Part shown: positions 18,539 to 27,119 of the stretch, piece after piece
How positions within the stretch are numbered: the stretch's first letter is position 1
Layout: every line of letters begins with the position of its first letter
Assembly (NCBI RefSeq): GCF_949820605.1
Contig: NZ_CATKVU010000006.1
Span: forward strand, 744,001-808,000
Direction: 5' to 3'
DNA from: Segatella copri
GTDB taxonomy: Bacteria; Bacteroidota; Bacteroidia; Bacteroidales; Bacteroidaceae
Length of the DNA: 64,000 nucleotides
The notes under the pieces: model-generated
Told to the model about the DNA's origin: nothing
Databases searched by the model: none
What the model saw: only the letters and a program-made list of their open reading frames with translations
Position numbers and translations under genes: made by a program

Positions 18539-18976
18539 ATGAAACTCAGAGAACCGGAAAAGCAGATATTAGATGATTTCGAACATAAGGTAACGGGCAA
18601 GATAGCGAAATATGGCAATGAGCCCGATTTCCCAAAGTTTGAGAACTACGGCATTACCCGCATGGAGCTGGATGATTATCTTTTCGATAAGCAGTCGATA
18701 CTCGACATGGGTGGTTCCAAGCGCAGCCAGCTCACCATCGGCGGTTTCATCACCGTCCTCCCCGTACTGGTGCTGTCCTGTTTCCCGGATAAGTCACCCG
18801 TTTACGACAACGGCAAGATGCTCGCCACGGTCATAGCCGTCATCATCGGTCTGCTGCTGGCGTGTTTTGTCAAGGCACTTCTCCAGATGATCATCGCCTA
18901 TCGCGTGAACCATCATAAGGAGCCTAAGATGGAGACCTTCATCAAGGCTGTCCTCTTCTACGAGAAGCGGTCGTAA
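18539..18976 (+). CDS. small membrane protein of unknown function
   Basis: The 145-residue protein has a charged N-terminal half (about 1-62) and two membrane segments (LTIGGFITVLPVLVLSCF and LATVIAVIIGLLLACFVKALL) with a short loop, then a basic C-terminus. I recognise no family. A second gene of the DUF1232 type follows 39 bp downstream on the same strand, so the two probably share a transcript. Both may act in or at the membrane, but nothing more can be said. Confidence 0.65.
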   Translation: MKLREPEKQILDDFEHKVTGKIAKYGNEPDFPKFENYGITRMELDDYLFDKQSILDMGGSKRSQLTIGGFITVLPVLVLSCFPDKSPVYDNGKMLATVIAVIIGLLLACFVKALLQMIIAYRVNHHKEPKMETFIKAVLFYEKRS

Positions 18977-19015
18977 CTGTAAACTATAAATAATAAACTA
19001 TAAACTGTAAGTAGT

Positions 19016-19423
19016 ATGACATTACCAGACTTTATGGACTATAAGGACAAGTTCACCCAGCGTGCATTTGTCGAGAAGATTTCGCATGTTGCCAAACGTG
19101 CCGGTGCCAAGATGGTTTATACAGCGCTCATTCTCTATTATACGTTAGAGAGTGACAAGGTTTCGCTGAAGGACAAGGCTCTGATTGTAGGAGCCTTGGG
19201 TTATCTCATCAGTCCGCTCGATGTGATTCCCGACGCCATACCTATTGCCGGTTTGGGCGATGACCTGGCCGTATTGCTGTTTGTGCTCAAGAAAGTTTGG
19301 GGTGAGGTTTCAGAAGATGTAAAGTCAAAGGCTCAGGACAAGTTGAAGAAGTGGTTTGATGAAGATGAGATTCCATCAGCCGATGACCTCTTCAAGGATT
19401 CTGCCACCGATACTCCAGTCTGA
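19016..19423 (+). CDS. YkvA-like DUF1232 protein
   Basis: The 135-residue protein contains the DUF1232 core ALGYLISPLDVIPDAIPIAG, followed by GLGDDLAVLLFVLKKVW, at about residues 60-100. The family is small, probably membrane-associated, and has no established function. A leader of repeated TATAAACTA-like units precedes it. It is the last core gene before the accessory island, which begins with a TGACC repeat array 35 bp after the stop. Confidence 0.8.
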   Translation: MTLPDFMDYKDKFTQRAFVEKISHVAKRAGAKMVYTALILYYTLESDKVSLKDKALIVGALGYLISPLDVIPDAIPIAGLGDDLAVLLFVLKKVWGEVSEDVKSKAQDKLKKWFDEDEIPSADDLFKDSATDTPV

Positions 19424-19457
19424 TTTTTCTCTAGGGGGCAAGGCATAAGGAAATGAA

Positions 19458-19551
19458 AATGACCGGAAATGACCATGACCGGAAATGACCGGAATCTTTA
19501 GGGGTTTGAAAATGATAATGACCCTTAATGACTTTGACCCTTCATGACCGG
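19458..19551 (+). repeat. 94-bp direct repeat, left copy (TGACC-rich)
   Basis: This array of AATGACC-like units (including AATGACCGGAAATGACC) matches 24241-24334 at 92 of 94 positions. The two differences are in the central GGGGTTT/GAGATTT segment. The copies bracket the type II restriction module. Confidence 0.9.
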
Positions 19552-19554
19552 CTA

Positions 19555-19660
19555 CCCCCCTCGCCCTGAAGGGGCAGAAGCTCCTAGCCCAGGGTTGCAC
19601 CCTGGGTAAATACGGACGCAAACAAGTCACCCTATATTCAGGGATAGGAGCTTTTGGGCT
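19555..19660 (+). repeat. REP-like dispersed palindrome
   Basis: CGCCCTGAAGGGGCAGAAGC is followed by a tight palindrome AGCCCAGGGTTGCACCCTGGGT at about 19587-19608. Its plus frame reads LKGQKLLAQGCTLG, the familiar spurious peptide of a dispersed bacterial repeat. It is probably a non-coding repeat inserted at the island edge. Confidence 0.55.
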
Positions 19661-19749
19661 TTTCAGCGCGTTCTTGAACCACATAAGAAAGTTCGGTATT
19701 GAATTGGTAAGAGCTGAACAATAGAATTAAAAAATAGTAAAACATAACT

Positions 19750-21624
19750 ATGTCTGAAAAGAAAGAGTTTATTTCAACCCGAAAGGGCATTACATATCTT
19801 GATTTGTTTGCTGGGGCTGGTGGCTTCAGTGAGGGCTTCATGCAAGCCTATACGGATGACAAGTATTACAATTTTCGTTTAGCAAGCGATATAAACGAGA
19901 ATTGTGAACTCACACATCGTGTACGTTACAATAAGATGCTAGGTCTTGATACTAAGTTCATGTGTCAAGACATTATGGAAGATTCTTTTTTACCTAATCT
20001 TCTCAAAGAAATTGGCAATCAAGAAATCGATGTTGTAACTGGTGGTCCAAGTTGCCAGTCGTTTAGTCTTGCAGGTCGCAGAAAGAAACTAGATAAGCGT
20101 GATGACCTGTTCTTCCATTACCTAAAGGTAATTAAAGCTTTACGCCCTAAATACTTTGTAATGGAGAATGTAAAGGGAATATTAACAAAGGATGAAGGAC
20201 GAATAAAAGAGAGAATTCTTCGTGAAATCAGATCAATCGTTGATGATGCGAAAATGAATCAGCTCTATGCTTTCTTGGAAGATGTGTTGAAACCACAGAT
20301 GCCTGCATCCTTATACTATGCCTTATATATTAGGCTTTGTATGGAAACGTCCACAGACAATTGGGATAAGCAGAATGAGATTTTCTTTGAGAATCTTGAG
20401 CAACAATTAAAGGATGTGACCAAGCATTTACCATATAGCGTTAGCAAGAGTGACGAAAGTGTAAATACTATTCGTCATGGACTTTTGTTGTTAAAAATGA
20501 AACAGCAAAGAGATTCTATCCGTAAACAGGTCATTCAGTTAAAAACCAGTGCACACATTGACAATGACACTTTTATGGATGGTTACAATGCTATAATTGA
20601 AACTATATCAGATGAGCAGATTCTAGAAAAGACTTTAGATGCTGTTGATAAAGTGGCAAATATGGGTGATTGTATGGATGAAGCTCAGTCCTTGAAAAAG
20701 TCTTTGGAAATATTGACATCTACATTTGATGAGTGTATAGAATATATTCAAGAGCAACTCAAAGGTAAAACAGACCTTCTCAATCATCTAAATGAGATGA
20801 TGAAGGAGATTCGTCTTTACAATATAGAAGAGCCATTTGTTCTTTTGTCTTCAAACTATGGTGTTCCTCAAAATCGTGAGCGAGTCGTGTTTATTGGTTG
20901 CCGAAATGACCAAGAGGTTATTAAAGAGATTCCAGCCACCGTCAGTGATGACGAGAAAGTGAAAGTTTATGAAGCTCTTTGGGATTTGAATATGATAGGA
21001 AATGGTGAAACAGTAACTTCGTATAAGAAGCCAAAGTTGAACCCGAAATTTGAAGATACAAAAATTCAAAGAGCTATTCAGGGTGAGCCAGATGAACATG
21101 GACTTTTGTTTTCTGAATGGTCAAAAATTGGTCGTTTGGGACATCGCTTTACGTTTGATAAGGAACCGTTCTATGTGATGAATATGGATGAGTTGGATAA
21201 ACCGCAGAAATATCTGCATATGGATTTGTTCAATCACCAAACAAGTCTGCAGAATGAAAAAGTTCGTGAACGACTGCGCATTATTGCTGCACATGGTGAT
21301 TATGATGAGGCAAAGGTTGAACTGAAAGAAAAGGGATTGGATTCTCAGAAACGAAACTATGTAGTTTTGAATCCTCTTGGACAAAGTCCTACAGTATGTA
21401 CAATGCCAGATGACTTTATTCATTATTCTGCGTATCGTCCTATGACTGTTCGTGAAATGGCTCGCCTCCAGAGTTTTGACGATTCGTTTGTGTTCCAAGG
21501 TAAACGTCAGACAGGTGGTAACAATCGCCAAAAAGAGATACCTCAATACACACTTGTAGGTAATGCTGTCCCACCGCTAATGGCAAGGGCAATTGCCAAT
21601 ACATTGTTGAAACATATAAAGTAA
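19750..21624 (+). CDS. DNA (cytosine-5)-methyltransferase of a type II system
   Basis: The 624-residue enzyme carries the ordered C5-methyltransferase motifs: I (DLFAGAGGFSEGF, from residue 18), IV (GGPSCQSFSLAGR, catalytic Cys102), VI (MENVKG, Glu139), VIII (QNRERVVFIG, Gln374) and IX-X (REMARLQSFDD; YTLVGNAVPP). Motif IV has PSCQ rather than the usual PCQ. A charged, helical insert of about 230 residues separates motifs VI and VIII, making it much longer than typical enzymes. It should protect host sites from the endonuclease encoded 11 bp downstream. Its codons are distinctly AT-rich compared with flanking core genes, a sign of transfer. Confidence 0.92.
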   Translation: MSEKKEFISTRKGITYLDLFAGAGGFSEGFMQAYTDDKYYNFRLASDINENCELTHRVRYNKMLGLDTKFMCQDIMEDSFLPNLLKEIGNQEIDVVTGGPSCQSFSLAGRRKKLDKRDDLFFHYLKVIKALRPKYFVMENVKGILTKDEGRIKERILREIRSIVDDAKMNQLYAFLEDVLKPQMPASLYYALYIRLCMETSTDNWDKQNEIFFENLEQQLKDVTKHLPYSVSKSDESVNTIRHGLLLLKMKQQRDSIRKQVIQLKTSAHIDNDTFMDGYNAIIETISDEQILEKTLDAVDKVANMGDCMDEAQSLKKSLEILTSTFDECIEYIQEQLKGKTDLLNHLNEMMKEIRLYNIEEPFVLLSSNYGVPQNRERVVFIGCRNDQEVIKEIPATVSDDEKVKVYEALWDLNMIGNGETVTSYKKPKLNPKFEDTKIQRAIQGEPDEHGLLFSEWSKIGRLGHRFTFDKEPFYVMNMDELDKPQKYLHMDLFNHQTSLQNEKVRERLRIIAAHGDYDEAKVELKEKGLDSQKRNYVVLNPLGQSPTVCTMPDDFIHYSAYRPMTVREMARLQSFDDSFVFQGKRQTGGNNRQKEIPQYTLVGNAVPPLMARAIANTLLKHIK

Positions 21625-21635
21625 AAGGTTTTCAT

Positions 21636-22814
21636 ATGGTTAATATGCGTCCATTTACTGCTTTTGAGCAGAAGAATTTAAAATTTCTTGTAAACCACAA
21701 TGTGAAGTTTACACAAGTAGAGATTACCCCTACTGGCTTAGGTAAGGGTATTCTTGACTCAACAGCTCCTATGCGAGCCTATTTTCTTGAAAATGGTATT
21801 CATAACTATGAGGAACAACTTCAAGGTCAAGAACATAAGCAAATAAAACAAGCTTGCATTCTTACCGATGCAACACAATTTTTCACGAAAGCATCCTTTT
21901 ATCGTCCAAATACAAAGAAAGGAGACCCTCGAATGTGGATATATGGATTGGGTGCACATACAGACGGTAATGACATTCATGTTTTGTTTTGGCATGAACA
22001 AACTTTGTATAGTATCAATATATCTCATATAGATATAGAGAAATGCTACGATTCAGTTCTCATTACGCCTATGCAGGAGATTTTGAAAGAAATTAACAAA
22101 GAGGGAAACTCTGTTTCAGAGGAACTTCTTGGGCGTTTCCGTGCTGTTAAAGATCAGTGGTTTGAATCAGAAGTAACGGCTGACACTGGAATTGGCAGAA
22201 CTATAGAGTCTTTCCTTGGAATCAGTATGAATAGTGACAAGACTCCTGATTACAAGGGAATAGAATTGAAGAGTCATAGGGATAAAAGAAGCAGCAAGAA
22301 AAATGTACTATTTACCCAAACCCCAGATTGGGGAATTAGTAAATTGAAATCTGGACGAGAAATTGTCGAGAAATACGGTTACAGCAATGAAAACGGTTTC
22401 AAAACTTACCAAAACACTGTTCAATGCGCTCCACCAAACAGTCAAATGATGTTCTTGAATGTCAACCATGTAGACGAACTTCTTGAATTACAAGCTGAGA
22501 GAAGAAAAGTTGAAGATATTGCAGCTTGGAGGTTAGTAAAGTTACACCAACGTTTACAAATAAAACATCATGAAACATTCTGGATTGAAGTAGAAAACGA
22601 GTTAAACAATGGTAAGGAATACTTTCGCTATAAGCAGATAGAGCATACAAAGAATCCGAATGTTGGTCAGTTTGATGTGCTTCTTGAACAGAACATAATA
22701 ACTGTTGATTTGCTGCTTTGTCGTCCAAGTGGACATGGCGATACTTATTCTTTCAAAATCAAGAAGAAGGGGATGGCTTTGCTATTTCCGGAATCAGTAA
22801 TATACAACATCTAG
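21636..22814 (+). CDS. MvaI/BcnI-like type II restriction endonuclease
   Basis: This 392-residue protein directly follows the methyltransferase. Residues 205-212 read DYKGIELK, a PD-(D/E)XK-type active site (Asp205, Glu210, Lys212), preceded by GIGRTIESFLGISMN. That arrangement resembles the MvaI/BcnI nuclease family, whose members act as monomers and nick each strand in turn. The recognition site cannot be deduced. Known MvaI relatives are often paired with N4-cytosine methyltransferases, so a C5 partner is of note. It is AT-rich like its neighbours. Confidence 0.7.
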   Translation: MVNMRPFTAFEQKNLKFLVNHNVKFTQVEITPTGLGKGILDSTAPMRAYFLENGIHNYEEQLQGQEHKQIKQACILTDATQFFTKASFYRPNTKKGDPRMWIYGLGAHTDGNDIHVLFWHEQTLYSINISHIDIEKCYDSVLITPMQEILKEINKEGNSVSEELLGRFRAVKDQWFESEVTADTGIGRTIESFLGISMNSDKTPDYKGIELKSHRDKRSSKKNVLFTQTPDWGISKLKSGREIVEKYGYSNENGFKTYQNTVQCAPPNSQMMFLNVNHVDELLELQAERRKVEDIAAWRLVKLHQRLQIKHHETFWIEVENELNNGKEYFRYKQIEHTKNPNVGQFDVLLEQNIITVDLLLCRPSGHGDTYSFKIKKKGMALLFPESVIYNI

Positions 22815-22933
22815 AATCTTTTTGTGTAATCTGTAAATGTTTATATGTTCACCTCAGGTAGATGGTTGAAAATGACATTAACCTACAAGTTGTTAAACTG
22901 TTAATATAAGATAAATATTAAATACTTTATTGT

Positions 22934-24271
22934 ATGGTAACTTACATTATTAATTTCTTTACAAGTGAAGAGGATAAGGGGGCATACATTGCTTTGCAAT
23001 CTTCCAAACTTAGTATTGAAGATATATTTAAAACGGAATTTGTAACTAAATTAAATCGATTGGTAGGTAATGGTGATAAGTCTCCAGAAGGAATATTTGT
23101 GTTTCAAATTATAGAACGATGGAAAGAAGTTTTTATAAAGTTCATCAAAGATGCATCAAAAACGATTCCAGAATTGCAATCTGTTATCGCTTTGGTTTCC
23201 AAAATGGAAGAAGGAAAATGTTTAGGAGTATTACTGAATTGTTCTATTGACGTAATTGAAACGAAGAAATTGATGTTGGAAATGAAGGAGTTGGAAAGTG
23301 GCACTTCCACAAAAGAACAATTGAAAGATTTTCTGAACAATTATTCTGCTTTATTTGACCATTATCGTTTATTGAATTATCCATACAATAAAATAGTGCG
23401 CTTTGGCGAGCAAAAACGTGAGTTGAGGACATGTAGATATTGTGGATGTTCAATGTCTGATAATGCAACTTTTAAAACTGATGCACATACTATTTCTAAT
23501 TGTCTGGGCAATATAGCTTATTTCACAAATGACGAATGTGATGAATGTAATAAAAAATTTGGAGCAACTATAGAACAAGAGTTTCTTAAATATATTTCTT
23601 TCTCAAGGGTTATATCAAGTCAGTTTGAAGGTTTTAAATCCTATAAAATCAAAACAGACTCCTTTGAATTGAGTGTAAATCCAGATACAAATGACGTTGA
23701 ATTCAAACTAATAGATTATACAAAAGCATCGGTAATAAGAGATAAGACTGGTCTTGTTTTGGATGTTGGTAGTATTGATTTCTCAGATGTTTATCGTGCT
23801 ATAGTCAAGTTTGTAATAGGAATGCTGCCTACTTCTGAGTTGAAACATTTCAAGAAAACAATTGATTGGATTAACAAAGATTGCGCAATTACACTGCCCA
23901 ATATTAAAGAAACAATCCATAAAGAACCTGTCGTTCATCCATTCATTAATATGTATTTTAGAAAGAAAAATGAGGATCCCTTACCTTATTTATGTGCAGA
24001 TTTACATATCCTTCATTACGAGTTTATTTTCATGATTCCCGGGTGTGAACTTGACAATCAGATTCTTTCATCCACAATAATAGATGAATTCTTAAAGTTA
24101 TACAAAAAAGACGCGATATGGAATGATATTCAATTGAATAATAAGCAATCTGCAAGATTATTATTGCATATAAGTTTAGAAAAAGGTGAAACACCTAAGT
24201 TAGGCAAATATCCTTATAATCGGATTAAAAAGAAAATGATAATGACCGGAAATGACCATGACCGGAAATGA
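22934..24271 (+). CDS. HNH-type endonuclease-like protein, third gene of the type II module
   Basis: The 445-residue protein has a zinc-ribbon HNH core in the style of HNH_5: Cys167-x2-Cys170, DAHTISNCLGN (His185) and Cys202-x2-Cys205-Asn206. A 160-residue helical N-terminal region and a long C-terminal region surround it. It could be a second nuclease, a methylation-dependent nuclease or a Vsr-like accessory. The last ten codons lie inside the right 94-bp repeat, so the current stop codon is supplied by the repeat. This may mean that the original C-terminus was trimmed at the junction. The gene is AT-rich and follows a 119-bp gap. Confidence 0.7.
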   Translation: MVTYIINFFTSEEDKGAYIALQSSKLSIEDIFKTEFVTKLNRLVGNGDKSPEGIFVFQIIERWKEVFIKFIKDASKTIPELQSVIALVSKMEEGKCLGVLLNCSIDVIETKKLMLEMKELESGTSTKEQLKDFLNNYSALFDHYRLLNYPYNKIVRFGEQKRELRTCRYCGCSMSDNATFKTDAHTISNCLGNIAYFTNDECDECNKKFGATIEQEFLKYISFSRVISSQFEGFKSYKIKTDSFELSVNPDTNDVEFKLIDYTKASVIRDKTGLVLDVGSIDFSDVYRAIVKFVIGMLPTSELKHFKKTIDWINKDCAITLPNIKETIHKEPVVHPFINMYFRKKNEDPLPYLCADLHILHYEFIFMIPGCELDNQILSSTIIDEFLKLYKKDAIWNDIQLNNKQSARLLLHISLEKGETPKLGKYPYNRIKKKMIMTGNDHDRK

Positions 24272-24334
24272 CCGGAATCTTTAGAGATTTGAAAATGATA
24301 ATGACCCTTAATGACTTTGACCCTTCATGACCGG
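24241..24334 (+). repeat. 94-bp direct repeat, right copy (TGACC-rich)
   Basis: 92 of 94 positions match 19458-19551 in the same orientation, 4783 bp apart. It overlaps the end of the HNH gene and lies 21 bp left of an IS1182-family element. Confidence 0.9.
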
Positions 24335-24355
24335 AATTCTCGGTAGAACGAAAGT

Positions 24356-26277
24356 GGGTGTGTCATAAGTCTATGGCGCACCCTCTTTTATGTTATTTAT
24401 TGTATAATCCTAGAAGTATCGTAGCCTATTCCAAAAAGGGAATCATATAATATCGTCTGCAAATTTTACTTTTTCCGATCTTTTCTATTATAAACAGGCA
24501 GGAAGTTCACAAAAGGGCATAGTTATCCCTGACGATAAAAAAAACAAAATTGAGTTTTATCGTTTTATACCCAAATATTTCTTCAAATTGAATCCCATTC
24601 CGAACAATCCTAGATCCATGTAAACCTTGTCCATTCCAAAATGCCTGAATCGCTTATAATGCATATCTGCCTTCATCTGCCCAAATACAGCTTCCGGCTC
24701 TATCGGTCGCTGTCTTCTGTGTTTCAAGCCCTCTTCAGACGTTAGTAGCAGGAAGGCTTCCTTTTTATATGCATTCAGTTTATGGTTGACATATATGGTT
24801 CTGTTGCCTTTGGATTTCTTGCAGAGACTTCCAAGCGGACATCCATCACATCGTTGTGCTCTATATAATGTAATGACAGACACATAGCCGGAGTCACTTT
24901 TCGTTTGCCGTTGTCCACAAGGTTCCATGTGTTGTCCCATGGGGCAGACATAATAGTCATCATCCCTGTTGTAGTAGAAGTTCGCTTGGTTGAAGGCATC
25001 CTCCTTGAAAGGCTTATGCTGTTCCTTGTGAAACCAGTTGTACTTTACATAACCCATCATCTCTTCCATCTCTAGGTACTCGTAGTTCTCCTCCGAGCCA
25101 TACCCTGAGTCTGCGGTGACGCTCTTGGATTGCTTTCCATATCTTTTCTTGTACTTATCCAAAAAAGGCTTGAAGGTCAGGGTGTCTGTTGGATTGGGAT
25201 AAAGGGCGAAATTCGTCCAATATTGATTCTCTGTCGCAATTTGAAGGTTATAGGCAGGCTTTGTCTGCCCATTGTTCATGGCATCTTCCTTGAGGCGCAT
25301 GAAGGTCGCATCGGGATCAGTCTTGGAGTAACTGTTTCTCTCGCCCAGTATATCCAGTGATTTTTCATACTCGCACAGTTTGTCCGAGGCTTTGAACAAG
25401 TGATCTATCTGAGTATTTAGCTTTTGCTTCTCTCTTCCTGTAAGCTTTGCCTTAGGAAGGTTCTTCGCTTGCCTCTCACACAAACGTGCACTTCTCTTTA
25501 CATCCTTGGCTGAAGTGGCTGGCTCGCTGTCTTCTTCCCTAATGTCACTCCCGCCATTCAGGCGAATTTGTTCTTTTATCTGAGCCAATGCAGCAGATGT
25601 CTTTTCCAAGAGCTTAGCCCTGTTCTTTTCCACGGTCTTCTTCCATACAAACGTGTACTTGTTTGCTTTCGACTCTATCTTAGTGCCATCAACATATTGT
25701 TCCTCCAGACTAATCACGCCCTTTTCAACCAATATGGAGACGACTGCATCAAAATAGAAGTCGATGCACTTTATCATATGATTGGTTCTAAAGCGGTTGA
25801 TGGTCGCGAAAGACAGTCGCTTGCCTCCACAAATCCACATATAGCGAACATCGTATTTAAGTGCGTCCGCTATGCCACGACAGGAATAAACGCCATTGAT
25901 ATAGGCAAAAACAACTAAACTTAGAAGCATCTTCGGACTGTAAGGAGGAGCACCAATCCCATCATAGGTATCCATGAGAGGGTTGATGTCCATACTGCGA
26001 ACAATACGATCCACCATACGAACTTTGCTGTCTTTTGGCACATAATCATCGAAAGAGTTAGGAAAAAAGCTCAATTCGTGCCGAGTTTCAGATTTTATTT
26101 GTATCTTTGCCATACTTAAAGAAGTTTTCTGCAAAGATACAAATCTTTTGCGGAAAGGCAAAGCCCGAGCTTGTGAAAGTTTGGGCTTTGTTGTAAATAA
26201 AAATGTTTTTTAAAGATTTCGTATCTGTGAAAAGGCAAAAAATAAAAAGGGGTGCGTCACAGACTTATGACACACCC
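24356..26277 (-). mobile_element. IS1182-family insertion sequence, left copy
   Basis: Ends carry a 28-bp imperfect terminal inverted repeat (GGGTGTGTCATAAGTCT.. at both ends, 26 of 28 matching), and each end is itself a partial palindrome closing in ..GCACCC. The 1922-bp element holds one transposase gene. From 24507 to 26277 it is nearly identical to the inverted copy at 27120-28890, but the outer 150 bp differ between copies apart from the terminal repeat. I could not find a matching target duplication. Confidence 0.85.
24557..26113 (-). CDS. IS1182 family transposase, left copy
   Basis: The 518-residue product (start MAKIQIKS at 26113) has the IS1182 layout. An N-terminal DUF772-type domain (SFFPNSFDDYVPKDSKVR, GAPPYSPKMLLSLVVFAY) is followed by a DDE catalytic core (YVDGTKIESKANKYTF, VTADSGYGSEENYEYLE) and a C-terminal cysteine-rich tail (CDGCPLGSLC). 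A -7 box TATCTTTGC lies about 17 bp before this ATG, so the 16 extra residues of the longer frame are probably not translated. It differs from the right copy at eight residues (for example Arg/Gln and Thr/Ser near residue 100). The reading frame is intact. Confidence 0.92.
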   Translation of the reverse strand: MAKIQIKSETRHELSFFPNSFDDYVPKDSKVRMVDRIVRSMDINPLMDTYDGIGAPPYSPKMLLSLVVFAYINGVYSCRGIADALKYDVRYMWICGGKRLSFATINRFRTNHMIKCIDFYFDAVVSILVEKGVISLEEQYVDGTKIESKANKYTFVWKKTVEKNRAKLLEKTSAALAQIKEQIRLNGGSDIREEDSEPATSAKDVKRSARLCERQAKNLPKAKLTGREKQKLNTQIDHLFKASDKLCEYEKSLDILGERNSYSKTDPDATFMRLKEDAMNNGQTKPAYNLQIATENQYWTNFALYPNPTDTLTFKPFLDKYKKRYGKQSKSVTADSGYGSEENYEYLEMEEMMGYVKYNWFHKEQHKPFKEDAFNQANFYYNRDDDYYVCPMGQHMEPCGQRQTKSDSGYVSVITLYRAQRCDGCPLGSLCKKSKGNRTIYVNHKLNAYKKEAFLLLTSEEGLKHRRQRPIEPEAVFGQMKADMHYKRFRHFGMDKVYMDLGLFGMGFNLKKYLGIKR

Positions 26278-26287
26278 TCATTTGTTT

Positions 26288-26383
26288 TTATCCCATGCAG
26301 CTCGTTACTCCTAGCGTAGTAGCGATAGCGGTCAGTATGCTGATGGCTATCTGAAGAATTGTTTTCCAAGTGTTCGCTTTCAT
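26288..26383 (-). CDS. smalltalk family miniprotein
   Basis: The minus strand encodes a 31-residue peptide that starts MKANTWKTILQIAISIL and ends in VTSCMG, matching the Bacteroidetes smalltalk family as I remember it. The family is normally found beside a DNA-binding protein gene and an N-acetylmuramoyl-L-alanine amidase gene. The peptide is one amphipathic or transmembrane helix and its role is unknown. Here the amidase expected downstream is absent: the left IS1182 copy begins 10 bp after the stop codon. An amidase of that type occurs 18 kb away at 44858. A TGAATGT repeat tract precedes the start codon. Confidence 0.8.
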   Translation of the reverse strand: MKANTWKTILQIAISILTAIATTLGVTSCMG

Positions 26384-26390
26384 TTTTTTT

Positions 26391-26424
26391 GAATGTTGAA
26401 TGTTGAGTGTTGAATGTTGAATTT
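26391..26424. repeat. TGAATGT-type heptamer repeat
   Basis: GAATGTTGAATGTTGAGTGTTGA-like tandem heptamers lie directly upstream of the smalltalk start (reverse strand). Similar tracts occur at 49997-50025 and 55933-56041. Confidence 0.6.
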
Positions 26425-26481
26425 TTTGTGGGGCGGATAGGCTGGGCTAGGGGCTAGCACCCTAGCCAGTCTATCCTTGGG

Positions 26482-26812
26482 CTATTCAAGGCCGTCGCCA
26501 GTATCGTCCTTGCCGGTAGTACCGCCGGTTGATTCAGAGCCTTGGCCTTCGCTGCCGGTCTGACCGGTGTTTGAACCACCTGGAGTAGAACCGCCTGGCG
26601 TATTATCCGGAGTAGTTGGCGCGTTGAGGTCAACGTTGGTCTTGCCCTCCTTAATCGCCTTGATAACGGCTGCCTGAGCACTGCGGCTGGCTACGAGGTT
26701 GAACTCGGCTTCGTCGCGAAGGTTCTTGAACTCCTCGTGTTTTGCAACTCCCCAGAACGCCCCGTTCCTGCCGTTTTCGGGGTCTTCATTGATGACCGGC
26801 GCCTGCCATCAT
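26482..26812 (-). pseudogene. frameshifted remnant upstream of smalltalk
   Basis: The minus strand has a frame reading APVINEDPENGRNGAFWGV, then EEFKNLRDEAEFNLVASRSAQ, and a Gly/Thr/Ser-rich tail (GGSTPGGSNTGQTG) that ends at 26482. No in-frame start exists. The only nearby ATGs (26809 and 26812) are one base out of frame, and removing one G near 26803 would join them to the frame. A strong promoter box lies 70 bp upstream. In smalltalk loci this slot usually holds a DNA-binding HU-like protein, but this sequence is too short to identify. It is a pseudogene, or is read by an unusual start. Confidence 0.4.
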
Positions 26813-26880
26813 TTATGACCCGTGTTGGTCTTAATAGAAGACCCGAGCAAGGCACAAAAGGCTGTTCTTTCGATTGCCGG

Positions 26881-26891
26881 TGCAAAGATAC
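26881..26891 (-). promoter_or_regulatory. -7 promoter box driving the remnant and smalltalk genes
   Basis: The minus strand reads GTATCTTTGCA, an excellent -7 box, pointing into the remnant/smalltalk pair. Confidence 0.6.
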
Positions 26892-27052
26892 AACATTTTC
26901 GGGCAGAATACAAGCTTTCACCCTGACTTTCTATGTGAGAAAAGCTATAAGTAGCTGTAATACAATAAGTTCTATTGATTTTCTATCTGAACTTTATTGC
27001 AGAAACAATGAAAAAGCAAGAAAAGACTCGGAAGTAGCTGAAGAAATGAAAA

Positions 27053-27090
27053 GGGGTCATTTGGTGTCAATGTCATTTAGGGTCATTTGG
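27053..27090 (-). repeat. TGACC-type repeat array
   Basis: The minus strand reads AATGACCCTAAATGACATTGAC.. and AAATGACCCC. It is an inverted relative of 29072-29103 on the other side of the right IS copy, and a shorter relative of the 94-bp repeats. Confidence 0.7.
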
Positions 27091-27119
27091 AAAAGTAAAT
27101 GTCACTTTCTTTGCTATGA

